Shown here: positions 8,161 through 15,518 of the stretch, piece after piece | Layout: each line of letters begins with the position of its first letter | Position numbering within the stretch: the first letter of the stretch is position 1 | From: RGIG2041 sp045532715 | GTDB taxonomy: Bacteria; Bacillota; Clostridia; UBA1381; UMGS1253 | Length of the DNA stretch: 20,406 nt | Assembly (NCBI GenBank): GCA_045532715.1 | Contig: JAZSGM010000235.1 | Coordinates: forward strand, 1 to 20,406 | Reading direction: 5' to 3' | The notes under the pieces: generated by a model | Seen by the model: the letters and a program-made list of their open reading frames with translations, nothing else | Told to the model about the DNA's origin: nothing | Database searches by the model: none | Program-made: the position numbers and the translations under genes

Positions 8161-8469
8161 ATGATGACTACTAAAAAACGCACCGTGATTGTAAATAAGC
8201 GCAGATTCTTTACATTTGTACTTATTGTAACTTTGCTTGTTAATCTTTTGTTTGTATACGCTTGTCTTCCGCGCAGTACAAAAGCGGATATGGTTGAAAA
8301 AACGCAACAAATTACCGTGTATGCCGGCGACACTTTATGGAGTATTGCAGAAGAATATGGTGACAAAAGCGAAGATATCCGTAATACAGTTTATAAGATT
8401 AAAAAGCTAAACGGTTTAAAAACGACTTCGCTTACAATCGGCCAAAAGATAATTGTACCGATTGTTTAA
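8161..8469 (+). CDS. yneA: LysM-domain membrane protein, likely SOS cell-division inhibitor YneA
   Basis: The 102-residue protein has a basic N-terminus, one transmembrane helix (about 16-35) and an extracytoplasmic LysM domain (about 51-101, with YAGDTLWSIAEEYG). This size and layout match Bacillus YneA, an SOS-induced inhibitor that delays septation during DNA damage. The call rests mainly on the promoter, which has two clean LexA boxes and one degenerate box at 8074-8145. GGAGG (8149-8153) lies 7 nt before the ATG at 8161; a second ATG follows at once. In Bacillus yneA is divergent from lexA, but no lexA is visible here. LysM proteins are diverse, so sequence alone would only support a small LysM membrane protein. 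Confidence 0.8.
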   Translation: MMTTKKRTVIVNKRRFFTFVLIVTLLVNLLFVYACLPRSTKADMVEKTQQITVYAGDTLWSIAEEYGDKSEDIRNTVYKIKKLNGLKTTSLTIGQKIIVPIV

Positions 8470-8500
8470 TTTAATCTAAAAAAACAAATATTTGTTTATG

Positions 8501-8546
8501 AACGCGTCTCCGTCCCCTCTCATCTCCGGAGTCGCGTTCTTTTTTT
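8501..8546 (+). terminator. Intrinsic terminator after the yneA-like gene
   Basis: AACGCG-T-CTCCG (8501-8512) pairs with CGGAG-T-CGCGTT (8527-8538), with one T-T mismatch, and is followed by a T-run at 8540-8546. It overlaps the last 2 nt of the convergent lytic transglycosylase gene. The perfect palindrome AAACAAATATTTGTTT at 8482-8497, with a U-run on the - strand, could give weak termination for that opposite operon. Confidence 0.85.
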
Positions 8547-9108
8547 ACAAAGCAGGATATAAAAATTTATAAATTCGTCTATAACGTTCGATTTTATAAA
8601 TATAAGACTCAGTTTCGGGAAAAGGAATCTTCTGAAGACATCTACCATCAGAAGAGTACAATGGGTTCTTCAACCACTGATCCACATTTCCTCTGCCTGC
8701 ATTATATGCACATAGTGCCAATGTTTCGTCATCGCTATATAAATTCAACAAATATGCCAAATACCATGTTCCCATAGATATATTTATCTCCGGTTTTGTC
8801 AATTGGTTAAATTTATATGCTTTAAAATTCATTTTTTCAGCAATCCATTGCGCAGTCGGTTCAGTGATTTGCATCAGTCCGATTGCCGACTGATTCGACT
8901 TTGCGTCCGAAACGAAATTGCTTTCAGCTTTTATCAAGGCAAAAATCAAATACGGGTCTGAATTGTACTCTTTTGCAGCTTTTAGAACTAAATCAGAATG
9001 TTGCGTCGGAAAAAGTGCATTTAAAACGAATTTTCCACCAACAATCAAACATAAAACAAATATCAGGAGTATTATTAATGCCATAAATATACGTTTAGCT
9101 ATTTTCAT
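8545..9108 (-). CDS. Membrane-anchored lytic transglycosylase (SLT domain)
   Basis: This enzyme cleaves the glycan strands of peptidoglycan between MurNAc and GlcNAc, with formation of a 1,6-anhydro ring. The 187-residue product has an N-terminal anchor helix (about 7-24) and a Slt70-like catalytic domain. The catalytic acid is E62 in IKAESNF. Other conserved pieces are GLMQITEPTA (77-86) and the ALCAYNAGRGNV segment. I chose the ATG at 9108 because AGGAG (9115-9119) is 6 nt upstream; an in-frame ATG at 9135 has no comparable site. It overlaps the 3' end of coaE by 14 nt, so it is the last gene of the HAD-polA-coaE unit. The polA-coaE-SLT order is, to my knowledge, recurrent in Clostridia. 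Confidence 0.93.
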   Translation of the reverse strand: MKIAKRIFMALIILLIFVLCLIVGGKFVLNALFPTQHSDLVLKAAKEYNSDPYLIFALIKAESNFVSDAKSNQSAIGLMQITEPTAQWIAEKMNFKAYKFNQLTKPEINISMGTWYLAYLLNLYSDDETLALCAYNAGRGNVDQWLKNPLYSSDGRCLQKIPFPETESYIYKIERYRRIYKFLYPAL

Positions 9109-9694
9109 CTGAAACTCCTTTAATAAAGTTATCAATCTTATGCGCCAATACCATTGGTAAAGGATTATGCGTTGTATCTACACAAAAATCTGCAAATTTA
9201 ATGTTTTCTTCAATACTTTTCTGTGCATCAAGCCGCCTGTTCGCTTCAGCAGCAGTCATATTATCTCTTTCGCAAATACGCAAAAAACGAACACTTCGTT
9301 CGGCCGAAATGCCGATAACCAAATCACATAGTTGATTTAATTTGCTCTCATACAATAGTGGTGCGTCAATAACGCAATATTCAGTTTTGCATTCAGAAAT
9401 TGACTGTATTACATGCTGTTTAATATATTTATGCGTTATTCTATTCAATGTTTCCAGATTTTCAGGAACGGGAAAGGCAATTGATGCAAGCCTCTTACGA
9501 TTTAAAGTGCCGTTCTCAAACAAAATTTCATTTCCGAAAGCAATGGTAAGTTCATTCAACGCAGGTTGTCCCGGTTGCACGATTTCTCTTGCAATTTTAT
9601 CTGCATCAATAATTGTGTAGCCCAAAGATTCTAACGCCGAACAAATGTATGATTTTCCGCTTCCGCTACAGCCCGTAATACCAATTATACGCAT
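9095..9694 (-). CDS. coaE: Dephospho-CoA kinase
   Basis: CoaE phosphorylates the 3'-hydroxyl of dephospho-CoA, the final step of coenzyme A synthesis. The 199-residue protein starts with a P-loop GCSGSGKS (8-15), followed by the DADKIAREIV substrate-binding segment, IDAPLLYES and a C-terminal CVDTTHN, all typical of the family. The start at 9694 is 13 nt after the polA stop. The ORF could be opened upstream to 9754, but that would overlap polA and add about 20 atypical residues. The ribosome-binding site is unusual: AAAGGGGGGGG with an eight-G run. The 3' end overlaps the lytic transglycosylase gene by 14 nt. Confidence 0.96.
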   Translation of the reverse strand: MRIIGITGCSGSGKSYICSALESLGYTIIDADKIAREIVQPGQPALNELTIAFGNEILFENGTLNRKRLASIAFPVPENLETLNRITHKYIKQHVIQSISECKTEYCVIDAPLLYESKLNQLCDLVIGISAERSVRFLRICERDNMTAAEANRRLDAQKSIEENIKFADFCVDTTHNPLPMVLAHKIDNFIKGVSDENS

Positions 9695-9698
9695 AAAT

Positions 9699-9709
9699 CC
9701 CCCCCCTTT
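9699..9709 (-). promoter_or_regulatory. coaE ribosome-binding site built on a G8 tract
   Basis: On the - strand the sequence before the coaE ATG is AAAGGGGGGGGATTTATG, with a homopolymer of eight G at 9706-9699. It supplies the anti-Shine-Dalgarno match and begins right at the polA stop codon. The tract length could vary by slippage and alter the spacing. Confidence 0.7.
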
Positions 9710-12392
9710 ACTTTGTTTCATACCAGCTTTTTCCGCATTTTTCCTCAGCTTCAAGTCTGGCGTCTAAATCAATAACATTTTCCATTTCATATTTTAACAA
9801 ATCACAAACCTTTTCAAGCTCATTTTTTGGACACTCAATGATTAATTCATCGTGCACCTGTAATATCAGACGAGCTTTCAATTTTTCTTCCTTTAAACGG
9901 CTGTATACGCGAACCATTGCTAATTTAATAATATCGGCCGCAGTGCCTTGGATAGGTGTATTTAACGCAACCCGTTCACCAAAAGCACGCAGATTAAAGT
10001 TCGTCGATTTAAGCTCGGGAATATAGCGTCTTCTGCCAAACAGAGTAGTTACGTAGCCATTCTCCGCAGCAGTTTTTTTGATCTTCTCCATATAGGCGGA
10101 AATACCGCTGTAATAGGATAAGTACCCATCGATATAAGATTTAGCTTCAGCAACAGAAATTTTTAAATCCTGCGAAAGACTAAACTGACCAATGCCGTAA
10201 ACAATACCAAAATTAACCGCCTTTGCTGCACTTCTTTGTTCTGTGGTTACGTCCTCAATCGGGATGTGCAACACCTCCGAGGCTGTTTTCGCATGAATAT
10301 CTGCGTTATTTTTAAATGCATCTATCATATTATGATCCTGCGCAATATGCGCAAGAACACGTAGTTCGATTTGTGAGTAGTCAGCATCAACAAGATACAT
10401 ATCCTCACCCTGCGCAACAAACATTTTACGAATTTCACGTCCGAGCGGATGGCGGACAGGAATATTTTGCATATTCGGCTCCGTTGAACTAATTCTACCG
10501 GTTACAGTTACCGTTTGATTAAAACTTGAGTGTATTCTGCCTGTATCAGGATGAATAACCGCAAGCAAACCGTCGCCATACGTCGATTTAATCTTACTGA
10601 TTAAACGATATTCAATAATCTTTTCAATAATTGGATGTTGTCCGCGCAATTTATCGAGCACACTTGCATCGGTTGAATACCCTGTTTTTGTTTTCTTTAC
10701 AACGCGTAAGCCAAGTGTTTCGAACAAAATTTCACCAAGCTGTTTTGTAGAGTTAATATTAAATTCACACCCGGCATCCGTATAGATTTCCTGTGTTAGT
10801 GCATCAATACGCTCTGAAAGCATTTGATTAAACTCATTTAAGCGGTCTTTATCTACTGCAAAGCCGTTGATTTGCATATCCGCAAGCACAGAAATCAAAG
10901 GCAGTTCTATATCAGCGTATAACTCAAATTGCTCGTTCTCCTTGAGTCTACCTTCGAGCACGTCTTTTAAAAGCTCCAGGGCGCAGATTTCGCCAATTAC
11001 GAAGCTTTGTAATTTGTTCAGCTCAAGGTCTAAAAGTGTGACAGCTTTTTTACCTTTTCCGATTACATTATCTCGATCTTCAATATACAACGATAAAAAG
11101 CTTTGTGCCAAATCGGAAAGATCATATCTGCTTAGGGACGGTTCTAAGATATAGGCAGCAATTTCCGCATCAAATCCAAGACGATTGTAACCACAGCCTC
11201 TGCCGGCAAGAAAAACAATATCCTCCTTGGCTGCGTGCGCTATTTTTGTTATTTTGTCGCTTTCAAATATCGTCAAAAAGGCTTCAAGCATGGATTTTTC
11301 GCTTAAAAGCAAGCTGCACATTGCTAAGTAAACTGTATTTTCAGCTTTAAACGAAATCGCCTGCAGCGCATTAGCTTGAGCATAAATCTTATAAATAAAC
11401 GTCTCTGCTTTGTACTGCGCAAGAATTTCCTTTAATCGAATCTCATCCTCAATTAAAACAAAAGAAACCTCCGGCAAGGTATACTTTGCATCCTTTGCAC
11501 TTGCACAACTTTTCTCTCCGGTTAGACCGAGTTTTGAGATCAAAGATCTGAAATCATACTTCGCCAAGACGCTGTAAAGTTCATTCGCTTTACAGTTAAA
11601 TGCATGCATCATATCGAAATCAACAGCAATTGGTACATTACGATCAATTTTTGCAAGTTGTTTACTGAGATATGCATTTTCCTTTCCAGCCTCTAATTTT
11701 GTAAAGGTTGCACCCTTTACACCAAACGAAGTTAAGTCGCTGTAGAGGTTTTCTATGCTTTTAGCATTCTGAATTAAGGACAGTGCTGTCTTTTCTCCGA
11801 TACCAATTACACCGGGAATATTATCGGAAGTATCGCCCATCAGAGCTTTCACATCAACATATTCTGTTGGTGTTACGCCGTATTTTTCCACAACAGCTGT
11901 ATCGTTATAGATATCTGTTACAGTGCTCCCCTTCGATGTAGTCGTAAGATAAATCTTTGTCAGCTGACTTGCAAGTTGTAAATCGTCTTTATCACCTGTA
12001 ATGATACAGCATTCAATTCCCTTATCCTCACAAAGTGCAGATAAGGTACCGATAATATCGTCTGCCTCATACCCCTCAAGCTCTAAAATCGGAATCTGCA
12101 TTGCTGAAATGACTTCTTTGATTATCGGCATCTGCACGCGAAGCTCGTCTGGCATTCCTTTTCGCTGTGCCTTATAGCCATCAAACATCTTATGCCGAAA
12201 TGTCGGCGCACTCAAATCAAACGCGACCGTGACATAATCAGGCGCGATATCTGCAATGTTTTTGAGTAAAATATTCATAAAACCGTACACCGCATTGGTC
12301 GGAACACCATCTTTATTGGTCAACAAGCGTATACCGTAAAACGCACGGTTTGCAATGCTGTTACCATCTATAATCATTAATTTTTCAGCCAT
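9708..12392 (-). CDS. polA: DNA polymerase I
   Basis: Pol I removes RNA primers and fills gaps in replication and repair. The 894-residue protein has three regions. The N-terminal 5'-nuclease shows IDGNSIANRAFYG, GYEADDIIGT, TGDKDDLQL and MGDTSDNIPG. A 3'-5' exonuclease-like domain follows. The polymerase domain has motif A DADYSQIELR with catalytic D671, the KAVNFGIVYG finger motif and motif C VHDE with D848. The proofreading site looks dead: the ExoI DxE is replaced by YKI, and the ExoIII YxxxD is not present, as in Bacillus and Thermus Pol I. I chose the ATG at 12392 because AGGAG (12400-12404) is 7 nt upstream; a longer ORF to 12434 would overlap the HAD gene. The neighbouring ruvX and SOS gene are on the other strand. 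Confidence 0.97.
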   Translation of the reverse strand: MAEKLMIIDGNSIANRAFYGIRLLTNKDGVPTNAVYGFMNILLKNIADIAPDYVTVAFDLSAPTFRHKMFDGYKAQRKGMPDELRVQMPIIKEVISAMQIPILELEGYEADDIIGTLSALCEDKGIECCIITGDKDDLQLASQLTKIYLTTTSKGSTVTDIYNDTAVVEKYGVTPTEYVDVKALMGDTSDNIPGVIGIGEKTALSLIQNAKSIENLYSDLTSFGVKGATFTKLEAGKENAYLSKQLAKIDRNVPIAVDFDMMHAFNCKANELYSVLAKYDFRSLISKLGLTGEKSCASAKDAKYTLPEVSFVLIEDEIRLKEILAQYKAETFIYKIYAQANALQAISFKAENTVYLAMCSLLLSEKSMLEAFLTIFESDKITKIAHAAKEDIVFLAGRGCGYNRLGFDAEIAAYILEPSLSRYDLSDLAQSFLSLYIEDRDNVIGKGKKAVTLLDLELNKLQSFVIGEICALELLKDVLEGRLKENEQFELYADIELPLISVLADMQINGFAVDKDRLNEFNQMLSERIDALTQEIYTDAGCEFNINSTKQLGEILFETLGLRVVKKTKTGYSTDASVLDKLRGQHPIIEKIIEYRLISKIKSTYGDGLLAVIHPDTGRIHSSFNQTVTVTGRISSTEPNMQNIPVRHPLGREIRKMFVAQGEDMYLVDADYSQIELRVLAHIAQDHNMIDAFKNNADIHAKTASEVLHIPIEDVTTEQRSAAKAVNFGIVYGIGQFSLSQDLKISVAEAKSYIDGYLSYYSGISAYMEKIKKTAAENGYVTTLFGRRRYIPELKSTNFNLRAFGERVALNTPIQGTAADIIKLAMVRVYSRLKEEKLKARLILQVHDELIIECPKNELEKVCDLLKYEMENVIDLDARLEAEEKCGKSWYETK

Positions 12393-12408
12393 AAGTTTAC
12401 TCCTTTTA

Positions 12409-13239
12409 TTATGCGTCGAAGCAAATTTTTCCACTTTCTACATCCTCAATCACTTTCGCAATTGCGTGATCTTCATTGCTTACCGTGATGATATCTGCAG
12501 CAGCAAGCGCTTCCGGGCAAGCATTCGCAACTGCGACACCGATACCGGCAGCTTGAATCATGGAAATATCGTTATTATAGTCACCGATGGCAATGCAACT
12601 GTTTATATCAATATGCAGATGCTCTGCAAGCTTTTTAACAACAGTACCCTTCCCTATGCCCTTCGGCAGAATCTCATAAAGCGTTCTTTCAGAGCGAATA
12701 AAATCAAATTCAACCGCGCGAGGATGCTGATTTAATAATTCGACAAGATTTTGCATATATACCTCGACATCTGTTCCAAAGAGAATTTTTCCAACCTCGC
12801 CATCGAATGTACGAAAATCCGCTGTGATGTTCGGTAACTTTGTTAAACTTCTGAAACGCACAAAGGCGTTATTATTTTTTACAAAATAAGTGTTATAAAA
12901 GCCACTGAGCGCAATGCTGACTTCGGGCAAGTTTTCATCAACGTAAGCAAGCAGTTCGGCAACATCCGGTACATGCAACCCACACTTCCAGATGTATTTT
13001 TCAGTTTCATAATCATATAGTCCGCCGCCGTTTATACAGCCGATTGGCGCATTCGGTTTAATTCTGTTGTATGTTTCAACTGCGTAATACGGCATACGAC
13101 CGGTCACAAAGGTAAATTTACCGCCATTTGCCTTAAAATATTCAATTGCATTTATATTTTCTGCAGAAACGGTTTTATCATTTTTGAGTAAAGTACCATC
13201 CAAGTCCGTGCATATCAATACCCCGTCAAATCTCCCCAT
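12409..13239 (-). CDS. HAD-superfamily (Cof-type, class IIB) sugar/nucleotide phosphatase
   Basis: This is a cytosolic Mg-dependent phosphatase of the Cof/YidA group, whose members hydrolyse sugar phosphates, nucleotides or pyridoxal phosphate. The 276-residue length fits. Motif I is TDLDGT with nucleophile D12 and acid D14. Motif II is the FVTGRM threonine, motif III the lysine in GKGTVVKKL, and motif IV IGDYNNDISM near the C-terminus. A large cap domain lies in between. The ATG at 13239 is preferred over an upstream TTG (13263), because AGGAG at 13252-13256 lies before it. The polA start is 16 nt past its stop, so it heads the HAD-polA-coaE-SLT operon. The substrate cannot be read from sequence. 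Confidence 0.92.
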   Translation of the reverse strand: MGRFDGVLICTDLDGTLLKNDKTVSAENINAIEYFKANGGKFTFVTGRMPYYAVETYNRIKPNAPIGCINGGGLYDYETEKYIWKCGLHVPDVAELLAYVDENLPEVSIALSGFYNTYFVKNNNAFVRFRSLTKLPNITADFRTFDGEVGKILFGTDVEVYMQNLVELLNQHPRAVEFDFIRSERTLYEILPKGIGKGTVVKKLAEHLHIDINSCIAIGDYNNDISMIQAAGIGVAVANACPEALAAADIITVSNEDHAIAKVIEDVESGKICFDA

Positions 13240-13333
13240 TAAAAAAATTCTCTCCTTATACAAATCTATATTAAAATCATCAACATAAGAAATTCTAAAC
13301 TATTTCTTAACTCATAGTTCAATGCTATCATTC

Positions 13334-13362
13334 ATTATAACATTATTATACAAAAAAGACAA
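13334..13362 (-). promoter_or_regulatory. Probable promoter of the HAD-polA-coaE operon
   Basis: Read on the - strand, TTGTCT (13362-13357), 17 nt, TATAAT (13339-13334). The -35 box lies inside the 3' arm of the terminator of the preceding operon, so terminator and promoter overlap. It would give a 5' leader of roughly 90 nt, in which no other structure is evident. Confidence 0.5.
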
Positions 13363-13385
13363 TCCTCATAAGAAAATTGTCTTTT
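13352..13385 (-). terminator. Intrinsic terminator of the kor/amidohydrolase operon
   Basis: On the - strand AAAAGACAAT (13385-13376) pairs with ATTGTCTTTT (13363-13354) around a 12-nt loop, and six T end the sequence. It starts 5 nt after the amidohydrolase stop. Confidence 0.85.
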
Positions 13386-13389
13386 ATTG

Positions 13390-14193
13390 TTACAACTTAT
13401 AAACTTTTTCTGCATTTAAATGAAAGATCTTTTCATACGCAGTATCAGATAGCTGCATTTCAGAAAGCATCTCAATTTCATCTGCTGCTGCCCACATCGG
13501 ATAGTCTGAGGCAAACAAAATTCTATCCTCACCCCATCCATCAATCAGCTTCTTAATTATTTCTTTATCCTTTGCAAAGCCGAGCGTAGACGATGAATCA
13601 ACATATAGATTCTCAAAACCAACAAGCTTTTCAAGTGCTTCATTCCAAACGGACCAGCCTGCAAAATGTGCACCGACAACCGTAAGTTTCGGAAATGTTT
13701 TTAAAACATTTAAAAGTCTGTTCGGATTCGAATAATCATAACGATAATCGCCGGTATGCATCAAAACCGGCAAATCCAGCTGCGCACAGCGCTCATAAAA
13801 CGGCATACAACGTTCATCATCTAAAGGGAAAGCCTGAATGTCCGGATGCATCTTAACGCCGTGCAAACCAAGTTCTTTAACACGATCAACATCTGCACAG
13901 ATATTCTCACTGTCCGGATGCATTGTGCCAAGACCGACCAAGACATCACCGTGCGCCTCTACCTCTCTTGCGATAAAAGAGTTTATGCTCTCCACCTGAT
14001 GTGGCGTTGTCGCAACCGATTGCACCAAAAACTTGTCTACACCTGCGTTTTTTCCTGCTTCAAGAAGCTGTTTAAGTGAGCCGTCAAATGCAGAGTGAAC
14101 ATCGTAAAAACGATCTGTACTCTCCGTTGCTTTAGCAGCAATTTTTTCTGGATATATATGACAGTGCGCGTCAATTATATAATGTTTCTTCAT
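13390..14193 (-). CDS. Amidohydrolase family protein (amidohydrolase_2 / ACMSD-like TIM barrel)
   Basis: The 267-residue cytosolic protein carries the metal ligands expected of this superfamily. These are H10 and H12 in DAHCHI, the K114/H116 pair in GVKMHP, H146 in LMHTGD, H176 in GAHFAG and D230 in FASDYP. Related enzymes are metal-dependent hydrolases or non-oxidative decarboxylases, and this fold alone does not fix the reaction. It starts 18 nt after korC, without a strong ribosome-binding site (a weak GATGGG precedes the ATG). It is followed by the operon terminator, so it is the last cistron of the T-box-controlled unit. A role in acyl or 2-oxoacid metabolism is suggested by position only. 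Confidence 0.85.
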   Translation of the reverse strand: MKKHYIIDAHCHIYPEKIAAKATESTDRFYDVHSAFDGSLKQLLEAGKNAGVDKFLVQSVATTPHQVESINSFIAREVEAHGDVLVGLGTMHPDSENICADVDRVKELGLHGVKMHPDIQAFPLDDERCMPFYERCAQLDLPVLMHTGDYRYDYSNPNRLLNVLKTFPKLTVVGAHFAGWSVWNEALEKLVGFENLYVDSSSTLGFAKDKEIIKKLIDGWGEDRILFASDYPMWAAADEIEMLSEMQLSDTAYEKIFHLNAEKVYKL

Positions 14194-14211
14194 AACCCAT
14201 CACAATTCCAA

Positions 14212-14745
14212 TTAATAGTTTTTACCAAGCTCTAAAGCACCAACATTGACCTCGAGCATATCTGCGCGCTTTGCAGAAACTACCTTACCAAGTGCCGCGC
14301 GAACCCCCTCATCTGTGTACATACCGAGTGTTTCTAACAGCTTGCCTGTCATAATCATATTTGCAAGTGTATCAATCTTGTTTTCGGATGCAAGCTTAGT
14401 TGCCGGAATATAAACCACATTCACATCGTCGCGCTTTACTTTACGTTCAATCAAAGAAGATTCAACGAAGATTGTACCTCCAGGCACAACAGAGTCTTCA
14501 TACTTATCAAGACTCGGCAGGTTCATTGCAACCAGTACATCCGGTGTAGATACAATCGGAGAACCAACCGGCGAATCACTGATGATAACGCTACAGCTTG
14601 CTGTACCGCCGCGCATTTCCGGACCGTAGGACGGAAGCCAGCTTACATTCTTATCTTCCATAAGACCTTTATATGCCAAAAACTTACCGGAGAACAAGAT
14701 GCCCTGTCCGCCGAAGCCGGCAATCAAAATCTGTGTAGTACTCAT
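14212..14745 (-). CDS. korC: 2-oxoacid:ferredoxin oxidoreductase, gamma subunit
   Basis: This is the gamma subunit of a four-subunit oxidoreductase that interconverts a 2-oxoacid plus CoA with acyl-CoA, CO2 and reduced ferredoxin. The 177-residue protein has the Rossmann-like start ILIAGFGGQGILFSG (G10-x-G12-G13-x-G15) and the conserved SYGPEMRGG segment near residue 40, both hallmarks of the subunit. GGAGGGAG at 14753-14760 lies 7 nt before the ATG. Its stop is 18 nt from the amidohydrolase start. It follows korB with a 17-nt gap, in the gene order D-A-B-C. Confidence 0.95.
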   Translation of the reverse strand: MSTTQILIAGFGGQGILFSGKFLAYKGLMEDKNVSWLPSYGPEMRGGTASCSVIISDSPVGSPIVSTPDVLVAMNLPSLDKYEDSVVPGGTIFVESSLIERKVKRDDVNVVYIPATKLASENKIDTLANMIMTGKLLETLGMYTDEGVRAALGKVVSAKRADMLEVNVGALELGKNY

Positions 14746-14762
14746 ACTCTTGCTCCCTCCCC

Positions 14763-15518
14763 TTATTTCTCTGCGCTTTCCGCACTTCTGTCTTTATAAA
14801 CGCCGAGCGGATAGTATGGAATCATCTTTTCGTCAACCCACTCAAGTGCCTTCTGTGGTGTCATACCCCAGTTAGTCGGGCAGGTGGAAATAACTTCTAC
14901 CAAGGAAAAACCCTTGTTATTTAATTGATTTTCGAAAGCCTTTTTAATTGCTTTCTTTGCTTTTCTTACATTAGCAACATTGTTTACGGCAACGCGCTCG
15001 AGATACTCCGGGCCGTCCAGCTCGGAAAGCATTTCGCAAACCTTAACCGGATATCCACAAGCTTTGACATCACGACCATACGGCGAAGTCTGTGTTACCT
15101 GACCCGGCAAGGATGTCGGTGCCATCTGACCACCGGTCATACCGTAAATTGCGTTGTTGATGAAAATGATTGTGATATTTTCGTTTCTTGCTGCGGAGTG
15201 TACGGTTTCAGCCATACCGATGGATGCAAGGTCACCATCGCCCTGATAAGTGAAAACAACATGCCCTTCCGGATTCGCACGCTTTAAACCCGTTGCAACT
15301 GCCGGTGCACGACCGTGCGATGCTTCAACCATATCGCAGTTAAAATAGTTGTATGCCATTACGGAGCAACCAACCGGTGCAACACCGATGGTCTTACCCT
15401 CAATGCCTAATTCGTCAATAACTTCAGCTACAAGACGATGTACGATACCATGGGTACAACCCGGACAATAATGTAAAGGTACATCTGCCAATGCTTCCGG
15501 TTTCTTAAATACTACCAT
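14763..15518 (-). CDS. korB: 2-oxoacid:ferredoxin oxidoreductase, beta (thiamine diphosphate-binding) subunit
   Basis: The beta subunit binds thiamine diphosphate and Mg and holds the reacting 2-oxoacid carbon. The 251-residue protein shows HYCPGCTHG (16-24), the SHGR segment (67-70) and the thiamine diphosphate motif GDGD (93-96) with NN at 121-122, followed by YGMTGGQMAPTS. Its length is typical of the four-subunit enzymes, which lack the fused ferredoxin domain. The start overlaps the korA stop by one base (TAATG), and GGAGG lies inside the end of korA, so translation is coupled. Confidence 0.95.
   Translation of the reverse strand: MVVFKKPEALADVPLHYCPGCTHGIVHRLVAEVIDELGIEGKTIGVAPVGCSVMAYNYFNCDMVEASHGRAPAVATGLKRANPEGHVVFTYQGDGDLASIGMAETVHSAARNENITIIFINNAIYGMTGGQMAPTSLPGQVTQTSPYGRDVKACGYPVKVCEMLSELDGPEYLERVAVNNVANVRKAKKAIKKAFENQLNNKGFSLVEVISTCPTNWGMTPQKALEWVDEKMIPYYPLGVYKDRSAESAEK

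Noticed and set aside
12393..12434. Longer polA N-terminus of 14 residues
   Set aside because: It would begin inside the HAD gene without a ribosome-binding site, whereas the ATG at 12392 has AGGAG 7 nt upstream and matches the Pol I N-terminus.
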